Positions 23,487 to 34,283 of a stretch of DNA of 64,000 nucleotides are shown in pieces. The stretch covers positions 310,001 through 374,000 of the forward strand of contig RMBW01000009.1 in assembly GCA_004009845.1 (NCBI GenBank). Reading direction: 5' to 3'. Numbering within the stretch: position 1 is the stretch's first letter; each line of letters starts with the position of its first letter. A model generated the notes under the pieces. The model was not told the DNA's origin, made no database searches, and saw nothing but the letters and a program-made list of their open reading frames with translations. A program made the position numbers and the translations under genes. The stretch comes from Davidsoniella eucalypti. Taxonomy: Eukaryota > Ascomycota > Sordariomycetes > Microascales > Ceratocystidaceae.

Positions 23487-25851
23487 ATGTCTAGCGCACT
23501 TAAGAGAAAACGGGTGATTGAGGCTATCGCAGAGCAAGAATGGCCCAAGCGGCCACAGCTATCGAATAAGACCGACATCACCCGTTGGCGCATGAAGGAC
23601 GAAGATGGGCGCCATACATGGCATTATCTCAGCGATGATGAAGAAGCTAAAGAATGGCCACAGTCTTGTGCAGACAAATGGTATCTAGGACTCCCATTGG
23701 TAAGTCTGTTAGTTGTACATATTCTATTACTATTTTCCTTGTTGGTGGGCTAACGCTGGTATTTATCTAGAACCTCCCAAACCTTTCGAAGCCCGATTCG
23801 GTCCTGGATTCGGTACGTAACGGTCTCGACTTCTTTGAAAAGCTTCAGCTTCCCCCTGGAAATTGGGGTTGTGAATATGGAGGACCGATGTTTTTGCTGC
23901 CTGGTATCGTCATTTGCTGGTATGCTACCAAGACTCAGATCTCAGACGAATACGCTACAGAGATGCGTAACTATCTGTTTGCACGTATGAACGCGGAAGA
24001 TGGTGGTTGGGGCCTTCATATTGAAGGGGAGACCTCTGTTTTTGGCACCACCATGAATTATATCGCATTACGCCTACTTGGCATAGAGCCTGATATACCA
24101 GAGATGGTCAAGGCGCGCGCTACTCTCCATCGTCTTGGTGGCGCCGTATATTCACCACACTGGGCCAAGTTCTGGATGGCCCTGTTGGGTATCGCAAGTT
24201 GGGATTTAGTCAACCCAGTACCACCGGAAATCTGGCTGCTGCCTGACGTTTTACCAATTTCTCCGTGGAGATGGTGGATTCATATCCGACAAGTCTTTTT
24301 ACCTATGTCATATATCTACTCGCAGAGATGGCAATGCGAAGAGACTGATGTCATCCGTAGCCTCAAGCACGAGCTGTTCGTGCAGCCCTATGAGAGTATA
24401 GACTGGGCAAGCCATAGAAATAGTATTGGACCAACAGACCATTACCACCCTAAGACCTGGGTTCTTAACACGGCTAATTGGTTCTTAGCCAAGGTTTGGA
24501 CGCCATATCTGCGCCCTAACTTTATCAAAGAGAGGGCCGAAGCCTGGGTTAGCGAGCTAGTTGACGTTGAAGATGCCAACACAGACTATGCTGACTTGGC
24601 CCCTGTTAGTGCTCCCATGAATACTTTGGTATGCTATATTCGCGATGGTCCTGGCTCTTACACTGTCCGTCGTCATATTGAGAGACTCGAGGATTGTATC
24701 TGGGTGAATAAAGAGGGTATGCTTGTCAATGGTACCAATGGTGTACAGGCCTGGGATACGGCCTTTGCTATACAGGCCATTGTGGCTGCAGGCTTAGAGA
24801 AAGATGGGCGTTGGAAACCTATGCTCCTCAAAGCGCTCGACTTCCTTGACCGTCAACAGATTCGCGAAAACTGCCCAGATCAAGAAAAGTACTACAGACA
24901 GCAACGTAAGGGTGGATGGCCTTTCAGCAACAAAGTCCAAGGCTATGTGGTGAGCGACTGTGTATCTGAGTGCATCAAATCTGTATTGCTTCTGCAGAAT
25001 TGTGAAGGCTACCCAAGAGCCCTTGACGATCAACGTATATATGATGCCATTGATACTATCCTTGTATACCAGAACTCGACTGGAGGTTGTGGTTCATACG
25101 AAAACCGCCGTGGGTCGAAGCGTCTAGAAATTCTCAACGCAGCTGAAGTATTCGGCAACATCATGGTCGAATATGACTACCCTGAATGCACAACAGCCTG
25201 TGTCACTGCCCTTTCACTCTTTTCGCGTTATTACCCTGACTACCGCAAGGCTGATATCCAGCGTTTTGTAACGCGTGCGGTGCAATGGATCAAGAAGGCA
25301 CAGAGACCAGATGGTAGTTGGTACGGAAGCTGGGGCATCTGCTTCACTTATGCAGCTATGTTTGCTACAGAGAGTCTGGCCCACGTTGGCGAGACATACT
25401 CTACAAGCAATGACTCAAAGCGTGCCTGTGAGTTCCTGCTCTCTAAGCAGCGTGAAGACGGCGGTTGGTCCGAGAGTTATAAGGTATGTGATCATCTCTA
25501 TGACTTGGCCTGCCATATTGGCGAACATTCACTAACAAACACTATTCACAGAGCTCTGAGACTATGACTTGGCATGAGCACCCTAATGGCTCTCAAGTAG
25601 TGCAGACCGCATGGGCTCTGATTGCGCTCATGGAAGCCGATTACCCGCATCTTGGCGCCCTGAAGAAGGGCATCAAGTTCTTGATGCAGCGGCAACAAGC
25701 TAACGGCGAATGGCTACAGGAAAACATTGAGGGCGTCTTTAACAAGAGCTGCATGATTTCATACCCCAACTACAAGTTCGTCTTTCCCATCAAAGCTTTG
25801 GGAATCTTTGCACGCAGATACCCGGATGAGAAAATTGATTTTAGCGAGTAG
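23487..25851 (+). CDS. ERG7: lanosterol synthase (2,3-oxidosqualene cyclase)
   Basis: Three exons (23487-23699, 23771-25483, 25552-25851) encode 741 residues, the usual length for fungal lanosterol synthases. The introns are 71 and 68 nt with GTAAGT and GTATGT donors. The enzyme cyclises 2,3-oxidosqualene to lanosterol at the ER or lipid-droplet membrane, the first sterol-forming step of ergosterol synthesis. The sequence shows TDITRWRMKDEDGRHTWHYL near the N-terminus, several QW-type repeats (GGWGLHIEG, GSWYGSWG, GGWSES, NGEWLQE) and the acid motif as SDCVSE, a variant of the DCTAE motif with the catalytic Asp and Cys kept. The C-terminal NKSCMIS stretch is of the kind found in lanosterol synthases, whereas Aspergillus protostadienol synthase has a different segment there. 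I therefore favour lanosterol synthase over a fusidane-type cyclase. The gene is divergent from SPO11. Confidence 0.95.
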
Positions 25852-26770
25852 GCGCAAGAATGGCCTAAATGTAACGAATAGGACGAGCCTTGAAGGGCTT
25901 GTTCTTTGCATACTTGCAACTGATACAAGTATCTACAACCCATATACATATATTGCCTAATACTAGCCCTCATTAATCTGTAAAGTATTTGTTTGAGTGT
26001 GAAACAAAGCGAGTCTGTGCATATTATGATAACGGTGTCGTTTCTATGTGTTTTACTTACCTGATAGCTTGCTACTACAGTTATTCTTCATCAGAGGCAT
26101 ATAAATACATATGTGAGATATCACATCTACTTTCTAAGTCGTCGTAAGCCTTCAGCTGTCTGGCAGCTGTCAGCAGGCCCTTTTAGTGCGTTCTCAGGAT
26201 TGGAATCAAGGGGGACCCTGTAACATTTAGAAACTGGACAAGCGATGATTGCTTAGGCGGGCAACAAACCTGGGCGCAGCACGTAATGTAGTGTTTGTAC
26301 CATGTTAGGATGTATGGATCGCTACACTATATCAAGGTGCTGAAGTAGGCCAGAGCTTGTGATATTGGGTAGTTAATTTTGCTCTACATCGACCTTCAGC
26401 CAGGCCATTGACCTTTTCTTCCTCCTACCACACTATTCAATTCAAGCTTCAATCATATTTGTTAGATATTCGATGTCTGTCGTAATTGGCGCTTTCTAGC
26501 TAGCTCTGCAATACAATCTGCTGTATATCTACAAAACGATCTCTTTCGCAACTGATTAACATAGCGGATCAGATAAGCGCCACTCTCATCAGCCTGGCCG
26601 GTGTTGGGCTTTGCTCGGACAAAATCGAAATCGCCGCCTATATCATCTCTATCACTACCTAGATGCCACTGAATACAGTCTAGCTGCCTTAATATAGCCT
26701 AAGCATTCGCGAGCTCGACTTCTACGACATCGTGCGCTAAACCTCGACCAGACCCGAATATTCTGCAGTC
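25852..26770. other. intergenic region, no gene seen
   Basis: This 919-base gap lies between ERG7 and the membrane-protein gene. It should hold the ERG7 3' UTR and the promoter and leader of the next gene. A CAGCTGTC direct repeat occurs near 26155-26171. Nothing else is identifiable. Confidence 0.4.
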
Positions 26771-28924
26771 ATGGGTACCAAACGCCTTCCCTTGCTCGCG
26801 TGCGCCCTATTGATCTTTATCCTCTTCTCTATCTTCGTCAGCGTCCCGCCGGAATCTGCTGGCCGTCAGCCCGCTGTATCTGGCGGCGCTGCTGCTGGAA
26901 ACGGAAAACCCGGCCTCCATAAACCTGCGGCGGATGGCTCCGGCAAAGCCGACCACAGCAGCTTCAGCCTGCCCAGTGTTTCTGGCTCTTTGCACGGCGT
27001 AACCAACGCCCTCAACCCCTTCCGTGCCCCAGCACACGCCCCGCCCCGTCAAAAGAATGATACAGACGGTGAATCGTCATGGTGGGCTGATTGGAAGTGG
27101 ATGGTGCCGTACTCATCGTCGCTGACGCTCGACGACGACCGCTCGCTGCTGCCTCCGCTGAAGCCACGCCCGCCGATCTACTGCTACTACGATAGTACAA
27201 GTCACAGCAAGAACGTAGCCATCAAAGATGCCGAGAGCGCGCTGTTGCTCACATGGCGCCGTGCATGGTGGGCTAAGGGCTTCCTGCCCGTCATCCTGAG
27301 CGCTGCTGAAGCGACCAACAACCCACTGTACGACCAAGTGCAACGCTTGAATCTTGACGCTGGAATCAAGAGCGAACTGATGCGCTGGTTGGCGTGGGAT
27401 ACTATGGGAGGCGGAATCTTGGCCAACTACACGCTACTTCCAATGGGCCGGGCCGAAGATCCCTTGTTGGTTTACTTGCGCCGCGGCGAATATCCTAGCT
27501 TGAGTCGTTACAGTGGTTTTGACACTGGTCTCTTGGTTGGTGCTGGCGCAGAGCTGACGAAAGCTATTAAGACAGTTCTTGGAAGCTCCCAGATAGGCGA
27601 AGTCAAGGATATATTCAAGGCCGTTCCGGATGATATCTTCAATGCGGATAAGACACCCAAAGCTATTGTGTACTACGATACTGCCGTTATCGAAAACAAG
27701 TATGCCACTATCTTCAACGCTTTCGCTACTGACCGTGCGAACGGCCTCAAGCAGCTCAACGAGCTGATCAACAGCCATCTACACCAGACCTGGCAAACCA
27801 TTTTCAGTGAAGGTCTTGCTGTGCTAAAACCTCTGCCTGAACATACTTCCTTCATCCTGAATAATGCTGTGCATATCGCGAACGATCTGGTCTCTTGCAG
27901 TGCTTCGCCTATGCCAAACTCGTGCCCACCCAACCTTCCCAGCTGCAAGCCTTGTTCTGATAAGAACCACATGAAATTGACCACCCCGGAGAACTTCGTC
28001 AACTCTACTTCTATCTACACCATTGGAACTGTACCTCATCCTTACACGTTCGCGAGTTTGGTACATCTCAAGACGGATATGTCCATAACGTGGATTCTTG
28101 ATACACTCGTGGTCCGTGATGCCTGGTTGACAAAGGTTACCGGAGGTCTGTTTGAAGAACCAGCTTCCAGAAACTCTATGTTGATGAAGATCAAGTTAGC
28201 TATCGCTGGCGACTTTGCCCCTGCGCATTCTCTATGGCTTACTGCCGAGAAGGATGCACCCGTTGATCTGAACTGGCACTTTGGTTTTGCTATTCCGCAG
28301 TCCAAGAGCGAAACCTTGAAGAGCGTCAAGGCTGAAGGACCTGAGCTCATCCATGATTCATGGGACAACAGCAAAGTCACTGGCGCTGATAAGAAGGAAA
28401 AGAAAACTTCTAAGAGGGTTGAAAAGGCTGAGGCGGAAGAAGGTGCCGAAAATGAGGAAGGTGACGAAGAAGAAGAAGGTGACGAAGAAGAAGAAAAGCC
28501 TGCCGATGAAGAGCAGTCCAAAGAGAAAGTCAAGATTGACTGGGCTGCGAAGGAGTTCTCTGTCTTGAAGAAGGCCTTCTCTGTTGGTACTTCGGAGGAT
28601 GCTAATGATGTCAAAATCCGTAACGCTCTTGAGGCCTGGAACTCGGCTGATATGGAGACATGGAAGTTTGCACGTGCTTTCCTGGCCCGTCGCACCATCG
28701 AACGCAAGGAATGGGAGACTGCGGAGAGCAAGTATGCTCACGGTGCTGGCACAGAGGAAGGCCGTAAGACTCGATGGTGGGATAACCTCGAGGATAAAAT
28801 CTCGGACAAGATTTCAAGTGTTAGCTCTAAACTTGAGCATGCAACTGAAACTACAGCCAAGAGTGACGATAAGACAGCAGATACTGGAAAGGCTGCTGAC
28901 AAGAAGGGGGACAAAACGACCTAG
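26771..28924 (+). CDS. type II membrane protein, glycosyltransferase-like, function unknown
   Basis: A single exon encodes 717 residues. A hydrophobic segment at about residues 8-25 (LLACALLIFILFSIFVSV) preceded by Lys-Arg suggests a signal anchor with a lumenal body. A Pro/Gly/Ala-rich stem (about 30-95) is followed by a globular region. That region has WRRAWWAKGFLPVIL and, after LMRWLAWDTMGGGILANYTLLPMG, a layout reminiscent of sugar-transfer domains in which an Arg-Trp helix precedes the nucleotide-sugar site. No clear DXD motif is present there, so catalytic activity is not established. Several Cys residues (SCPPNLPSCKPC) could form lumenal disulphides. From about residue 535 the chain becomes highly charged (GDEEEEGDEEEE and Lys-rich runs), and the tail is Ala/Lys/Asp-rich. 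I infer a Golgi or ER resident of a fungal-specific family and give no function. Confidence 0.75.
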   Translation: MGTKRLPLLACALLIFILFSIFVSVPPESAGRQPAVSGGAAAGNGKPGLHKPAADGSGKADHSSFSLPSVSGSLHGVTNALNPFRAPAHAPPRQKNDTDGESSWWADWKWMVPYSSSLTLDDDRSLLPPLKPRPPIYCYYDSTSHSKNVAIKDAESALLLTWRRAWWAKGFLPVILSAAEATNNPLYDQVQRLNLDAGIKSELMRWLAWDTMGGGILANYTLLPMGRAEDPLLVYLRRGEYPSLSRYSGFDTGLLVGAGAELTKAIKTVLGSSQIGEVKDIFKAVPDDIFNADKTPKAIVYYDTAVIENKYATIFNAFATDRANGLKQLNELINSHLHQTWQTIFSEGLAVLKPLPEHTSFILNNAVHIANDLVSCSASPMPNSCPPNLPSCKPCSDKNHMKLTTPENFVNSTSIYTIGTVPHPYTFASLVHLKTDMSITWILDTLVVRDAWLTKVTGGLFEEPASRNSMLMKIKLAIAGDFAPAHSLWLTAEKDAPVDLNWHFGFAIPQSKSETLKSVKAEGPELIHDSWDNSKVTGADKKEKKTSKRVEKAEAEEGAENEEGDEEEEGDEEEEKPADEEQSKEKVKIDWAAKEFSVLKKAFSVGTSEDANDVKIRNALEAWNSADMETWKFARAFLARRTIERKEWETAESKYAHGAGTEEGRKTRWWDNLEDKISDKISSVSSKLEHATETTAKSDDKTADTGKAADKKGDKTT

Positions 28925-29287
28925 AGGATCGAAGTCTTTAGAATTGTGATTTGTGTGGAGATAGTATAAGTCTTTTATGTTTCATCAGCTAACGGCACAT
29001 TTTTTGCGAGGAATGATGATTGGCCGGGTACTATATTTGATAGATTGATAAATATATTTGTTCTGTATATATATATATATATATCTTGCACGAGAATAGA
29101 TCATGACAAAAAAAAACGTCCAACAAGTTGGAAAGCGATGTTGAATCTTTACTCTGATATTGCAATGTGCAATGGGTTGAGCCATTGTATGCAGCAGGAG
29201 AAGCAACATGGCCAAAGCTGTATTCTGTGAAAGGATAACTAAACAATCGAAGAGATATATGTGTAGCTTATGCGCCAAGTTGCCCTC
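28925..29287. other. convergent 3' region with TA microsatellite
   Basis: This gap lies between the ends of the membrane-protein gene (+) and the SET-domain gene (-). It contains an uninterrupted TA dinucleotide tract at about 29066-29084. No gene is seen. Confidence 0.5.
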
Positions 29288-30096
29288 TTAGGCCTTCGAC
29301 GTATCGCCACCCATCTCACCAGCAAGCTCTCTTGACGTCGGGCCACACCGAGTTTTGCTAGTGCTGCCATTGACAGCTCCGTTATGGCCATCAAAGTTTG
29401 ATCCAACTAAAGCAATTCCATCAGTATCATAGCAGCTGACGGCCGGCGGATGGTTTGGAGGTATCGATATTCCAGTGAGCTTCGAATCCCTTTCCTCTAG
29501 CATGGCACGGATATGTCCGTTCAAGTATAGCCCTTCCAGCTGTTCTTTAGTCATGTCGTCGGCACCAGAGATACGGCCTCGGCATACGGGTGTTCCGCAC
29601 AGGCAATCGAATGGCTGGGCCATGTGCCACTCGGTAGATGGATAGAAGAACTTTGATATGAATTAGCTAAATGGATATACACAAGACACACTTATCTAGC
29701 AACACTTACCGTAAGCTCGTCTCCCGGGTTTATACCTTTGTGTCCAACAAGGATCTCAAAGGTTGAGGTATTAAAGATCTTAGTACATGTTAACGATAGC
29801 CAATCTCAAGAGCCAGCAGTTTGTCTGAGTATTACCAGAGAGGGGTCGCAAGAGTGGTTGATGTACAGAAGATCGCTGTTCAAATTCAAATGACGACCCT
29901 TGGCAAACTGAACGGTAGCATAGCTAGGTTCCGGTTCTTCCTTGCAGGGTGGCCAAGTCATCTTTGCATAGACAGCGAAGGGAGGCAGCTTCACGCGAGA
30001 AAGGCTCTTGGACAGAAAGCCGTCTGTACTAATGATGACTTCCTGCACCTCAGGATGCGATGGCTGTTCCCAGTGTGGCGTAAGAGGGGCCGACAT
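29288..30096 (-). CDS. small SET-domain protein with post-SET motif
   Basis: Three exons on the minus strand (30096-29836, 29778-29710, 29650-29288) encode 230 residues, with introns of 57 and 59 nt. The middle of the protein carries the SET signature YINHSCDPSL, then GHKGINPGDELTFFYPSTEW, and a cysteine-bearing post-SET-like segment (FDCLCGTPVCRGRI). Typical SET enzymes have a longer N-terminal SET half with the SAM-binding GxG motif. Here the N-terminal part is only about 75 residues and I see no clear GxG, so methyltransferase activity is uncertain. Compact proteins with this FFYPSTEW...CxC layout are common in filamentous ascomycetes. The tail after residue 130 is variable and Gly/Ser/Asn-rich. 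The target is unknown. Confidence 0.8.
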
Positions 30097-33000
30097 TTTG
30101 GCGATATTCAGGATATTGGTGATGAGTGGGATAACTTTTAGGAGGACTATAGTAACTGTTAGCTTCGGGTAACTGGATATATGAGAATACTTGAAGTGGC
30201 TGATGCTGCTGTCAAACAGATTTGTATGACCAACAATTCGTGATAGTTTGAAAGCATTTCCCACTGTTAGACTAGTGCGTCTATTTGTAGTGCTATTATT
30301 TGGGATGGGGTAGCTTACACAAAGTATCAAACGCACAAACCGACAAGGATTCTTGGTGATAAGCTTGAGCGAAGAAGATCCAGTAGGTAGCGGTAACTAG
30401 ATATATAAGAATACAGAATGGATCAATGGTAATAATCTGTGTGAAAGAGTGATGGACAATCCGGGGTTGCTTATCTAATATAAAGGCTGCTACATTTATT
30501 CACTTCCCGAAGCAGCGACGTTTCCATCTAGCCCTCATTTTGGCAATCTAATGCGAACTGCATCTCCATATGTACATAGAGTTGTGATTGCCCTAGATTC
30601 GACTAGTGAGGGATTAGGATGGAACTATAATGGCAAGCCGATGCAAGCCCTGCAGACAAACACAAGTGGACTCCAAAAGTTTGGGATAGCCGAACTTATA
30701 GTACAGCTATGTAGTTCCCACTATCATGATGCAGTAACTTGCATAGTAAGCAAGCTTTCACATGTTTCCAGCTTTTTACCTTGCAGACGGCCCTATCTAG
30801 CGTATGCATGCCATAACCAAGATTCAATTGCCGGAAAAGGCTACATACCCCATGGTGCCTTTTTGGCGACTTTGGGGCAACTCGAATCATGCAGTGTTTG
30901 GTTTCAGTCCATTCAAATACCATCGAAGTGTATTTGCTGATGTGAGATGTTATAGATAATGTTATCCTCTATCGTTTTGCGATCAATTGAAGGTTGAAAT
31001 GACTAGCCAGTTAGTTTTCTTGCAATCATCCTAGGTCTCGTCGATGACTAAGCACTATTCGATAGTAGAATAAACCCACTTACTACTCTTCGCATAAATG
31101 TGTTGCCTAAGAATGATTGTATGGAAACTGCCCCTTTCAACTTTGTTGAGAACGAACCTGGTGGGGCTGATACTGGTTTCGTTCATGAAAAGAATGCAGG
31201 CCAGGCAAAGTTGGCACCCGCTCGTATGGTGACTAGAAATAGCAAGAACCGCGTTTCTTTACAGCTCCTGCCCTCTTTGGTGGTGGAGGTGTGTACACTT
31301 TTATAGCGATAACGCCACGAGGTGTAGATTTAAAACGCACACAATTTAGTATTCCATATTCATGAGTATCAAATACTAAACCACTTGATAATTGTTTAAT
31401 AGAAGCCTGTTGTGGTGTTGATGATGAAATCTTGCTCAATGAAAGCAGGATTGGAAACATATGCTTGCGGCAACTTTCTAATGTCAATGTCTCTTATCTC
31501 CCTGCTTTGATCGTTCAACATAGGTAGATAAATCAACTATATGGCCTTATTTTCGATGGGTTGCGTACCCAGACATACACGATATTGATATACAGCTTCA
31601 GTGATGTAATGGCCTATTTCAAGTTCCGTCATATGAATGAGACTAAGCGCTATGGATCACGTTTTTGGATTGGGTTGTCTCTAAAACGACTAGGTTCTCC
31701 TTGTATCGTTGACGGGATTGTACCTGAAAGCCCTAGTAGTTCGGTCGTGGAACAAAAACAGAAGCTTATTGTTTGAGATTGACATGTTCGAATAACTCTA
31801 TCACATTTTCTCAACAGTAGCATTATACTCTAGCGACACAATCCTCATCAAATATAAAGCTAACATGCCACTTTAAAGCACAAGGCAAAACGACGGTGAT
31901 AGCTACTCCGGTCTCCCATCGGAGATACAACAATGTCTTAGGACATTCACTTTTGTCATTCTACACAAAGTGATCTATCAGCTATCTCGAAGACGCCGTG
32001 CCAAACTTATACACAGTCACCTGGGCTCTTCCCCCTGCTATTTTGATGCACCCCACGAGCGAATAACTAAGTAAGTCTACTACGCCAAATTGATGTTGAC
32101 ACCTTGAGGGCTTGATGGAACATGCTTCTAGTGTATCTTCGGCCACATGCTTTCCCATTTTATACCTCCCTAACCGGACAGCATACACCTGATATCACCA
32201 GTGTACCATATATATAGACAATGCGTGATCATGGCAGTTTTATTTACGGCGGCCCGAGCAGCGAGCAGCATTAATAGTAGATAAACAAAGGCTATATTTT
32301 TCAACTCATACTTCAATTCTATATCAAGCTTCCGATCAGCATTTCTTTCGCCTTACTCACTCAGTCAATATGGCGAACGTTATGAACAAAACAGATACCC
32401 CGCGACCTGTCTCTCATCCAGAGCCAGACAGTAGAGATGACTGAGCATTCCCCCGTATCGTTATCCGGTCATTCCATCTTTCCATCTTGCAATTTCAATA
32501 ATATATTCTTGTGCGTTTGTTATGACAAAGTGGAGCCTTTTCGATACTGCCAGTTGGGCTTGTTTGTTTTGATACCGGAATATATTCTTGATTCCGTTAT
32601 CTTACCGCCGGATTGAGTTGGTTACCAAGTGACTTTTCCACATAGTGTGCCTCTTTTGATACCAAATTCGACCTACATAGGAAAGAACGAAGGCGGTATG
32701 AACATCTTGTTTATGCCTCGTGGCTTCTATGCCCTTACATACCAGTATTGATGCTTTGTTTTTTTCGGTAGCCATCAGTATAAGGAATTCTCCATAGAAA
32801 CCAGGGCTAGGAACTATATAGGATAGGCGTTTTCAATCACACTACTCTGGTACTTAGTATGGCGGGTTTTGGATATTGAATGAACATCGATATCAGGAAG
32901 TGACTCATTGTTATTAACTAGTAGAAAGCATCAATATAATTTTGTCGATACATTTCATCAAAGTCTAAGAGCATATTTCGTATCTATCCACGTACTATCT

Positions 33001-33988
33001 GATCTCCTTTTTCATGATTGATAAAATACTTCCCTATGAGCCATAGACTATATTGTTCACAGAGCCATACTATTTTGATATCATGACATATTCATTCAGT
33101 CCCTCAGAGTGCTTAGCTATACTCATTTGTAATATAGATGCTGATAGACTCCATCTTTCTAACAAGTAATATACCAACTAGGGACAACTGCTGGGCGACA
33201 AGCGCCTAAGAATACTGGCTTTCAGCAAAGCTTTACTCAGCTTTCTATCTACATATGTTCCACGCCTTAGCTAGCATTGTCGACACTAGCTCAAAGCCGA
33301 AAGCTATATCAAGACACTATGCAGCCAATAGGCTAGAGTTGACAAAACTAGTCCATGTACACCCATGCCATACTCTATCTCAGCATTCGTCCTACTACCA
33401 TGATAACTAGCACATAATAGATGGAATGTTCCAGCTCCGATATCTGTGTTTACTGTGGAGTCTAACTTCTATCGTAAGTCCCCCATAGGCCCACCTAGGA
33501 AACGGTAAACATAGCTAGTATGCCATTAGAAGTAGGAACTCGCATATATGATACTCAGAAGAGGGGCGATACAGTTGTTCTTTCTTTTTCTGTTTTGTTA
33601 TGAAAACATTGCACTGCTGGATAGAAGAGGTATGCCTTGTTTTCATTGTGCTCTTTCCTTAAACAAAATTTTGGGTATAAATACCCGTCCCCCCCTCTAG
33701 CTTTGAATTTGAAAACTTCTTCCTTTCTTCTTCTTTTTTTTTCTCCTAAGCACACTTCCATCATCAAAACTCTCTCAGCAAGTTTTCATTTCTGGAATCC
33801 ATCAAGTCTCTTTCATAGTACATCGGCTTTGTGTGCTGCCGCTCTGTACCTTACCTTGTTTCATCTACTACCATCACCGCTCGCTCGCGTTTTGATAAGA
33901 ATCACCTCGTCTCTCAACCAGACCCAACTATCACCTCTGTGGTACAACAACCTTCATTCAAATACATCGTGCCGTTTGTGATATCACT
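30097..33988. other. gene-poor region, no supported gene
   Basis: I found no ORF here with motifs or joinable exons. Two modest plus-strand open frames (near 30551-30940 and 31100-31306) have no recognisable features. 33640-33988 turns C/T-rich and probably contains the promoter and leader of the gene starting at 34284. Confidence 0.45.
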
Positions 33989-34271
33989 GTAAGTTCGTTC
34001 AACCTCTCCAATTGTTAAGTGAGATGATGATTAATGATGATAGTGGCCATCTTCTACCGTCACTCACAAGTTGTGACTATCAATTTTCATATGCAAAGTT
34101 CCCGCCTAAGGTACGTACTACATCATTATATATAGACACGTGATTGATGCCATCAAACTGGATACACACTCTCTGCTTTACATCTTATCTTATCGACATT
34201 AGCTAACCCAGTCTACATATTATCCTAGTTTTGATCGGAATCTGAACTACTCAAGTTCCCGTCCTATACAG
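33989..34271 (+). other. probable 5'-UTR intron of the MPNG-repeat gene
   Basis: A consensus donor GTAAGT at 33989 follows a C/T-rich leader, and an acceptor TACAG ends at 34271, 12 bases before the ATG at 34284. The implied intron of about 283 nt would be long for this genome, so internal exons or other acceptors are possible. Confidence 0.4.
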
Positions 34272-34283
34272 GCCCCAACCACT

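Noticed and set aside
28042..28731. 229-codon minus-strand open frame
   Set aside because: Antisense to the acidic/Lys-rich tail of the membrane protein. Ser-rich composition results from complementing GAA/GAG codons.
20593..30096. YAR1-SPO11-ERG7-membrane protein-SET block as a biosynthetic cluster
   Set aside because: The mix of a Rps3 chaperone, a meiotic nuclease and a primary sterol enzyme, without P450s, transporters or a pathway regulator, argues for ordinary housekeeping neighbours.
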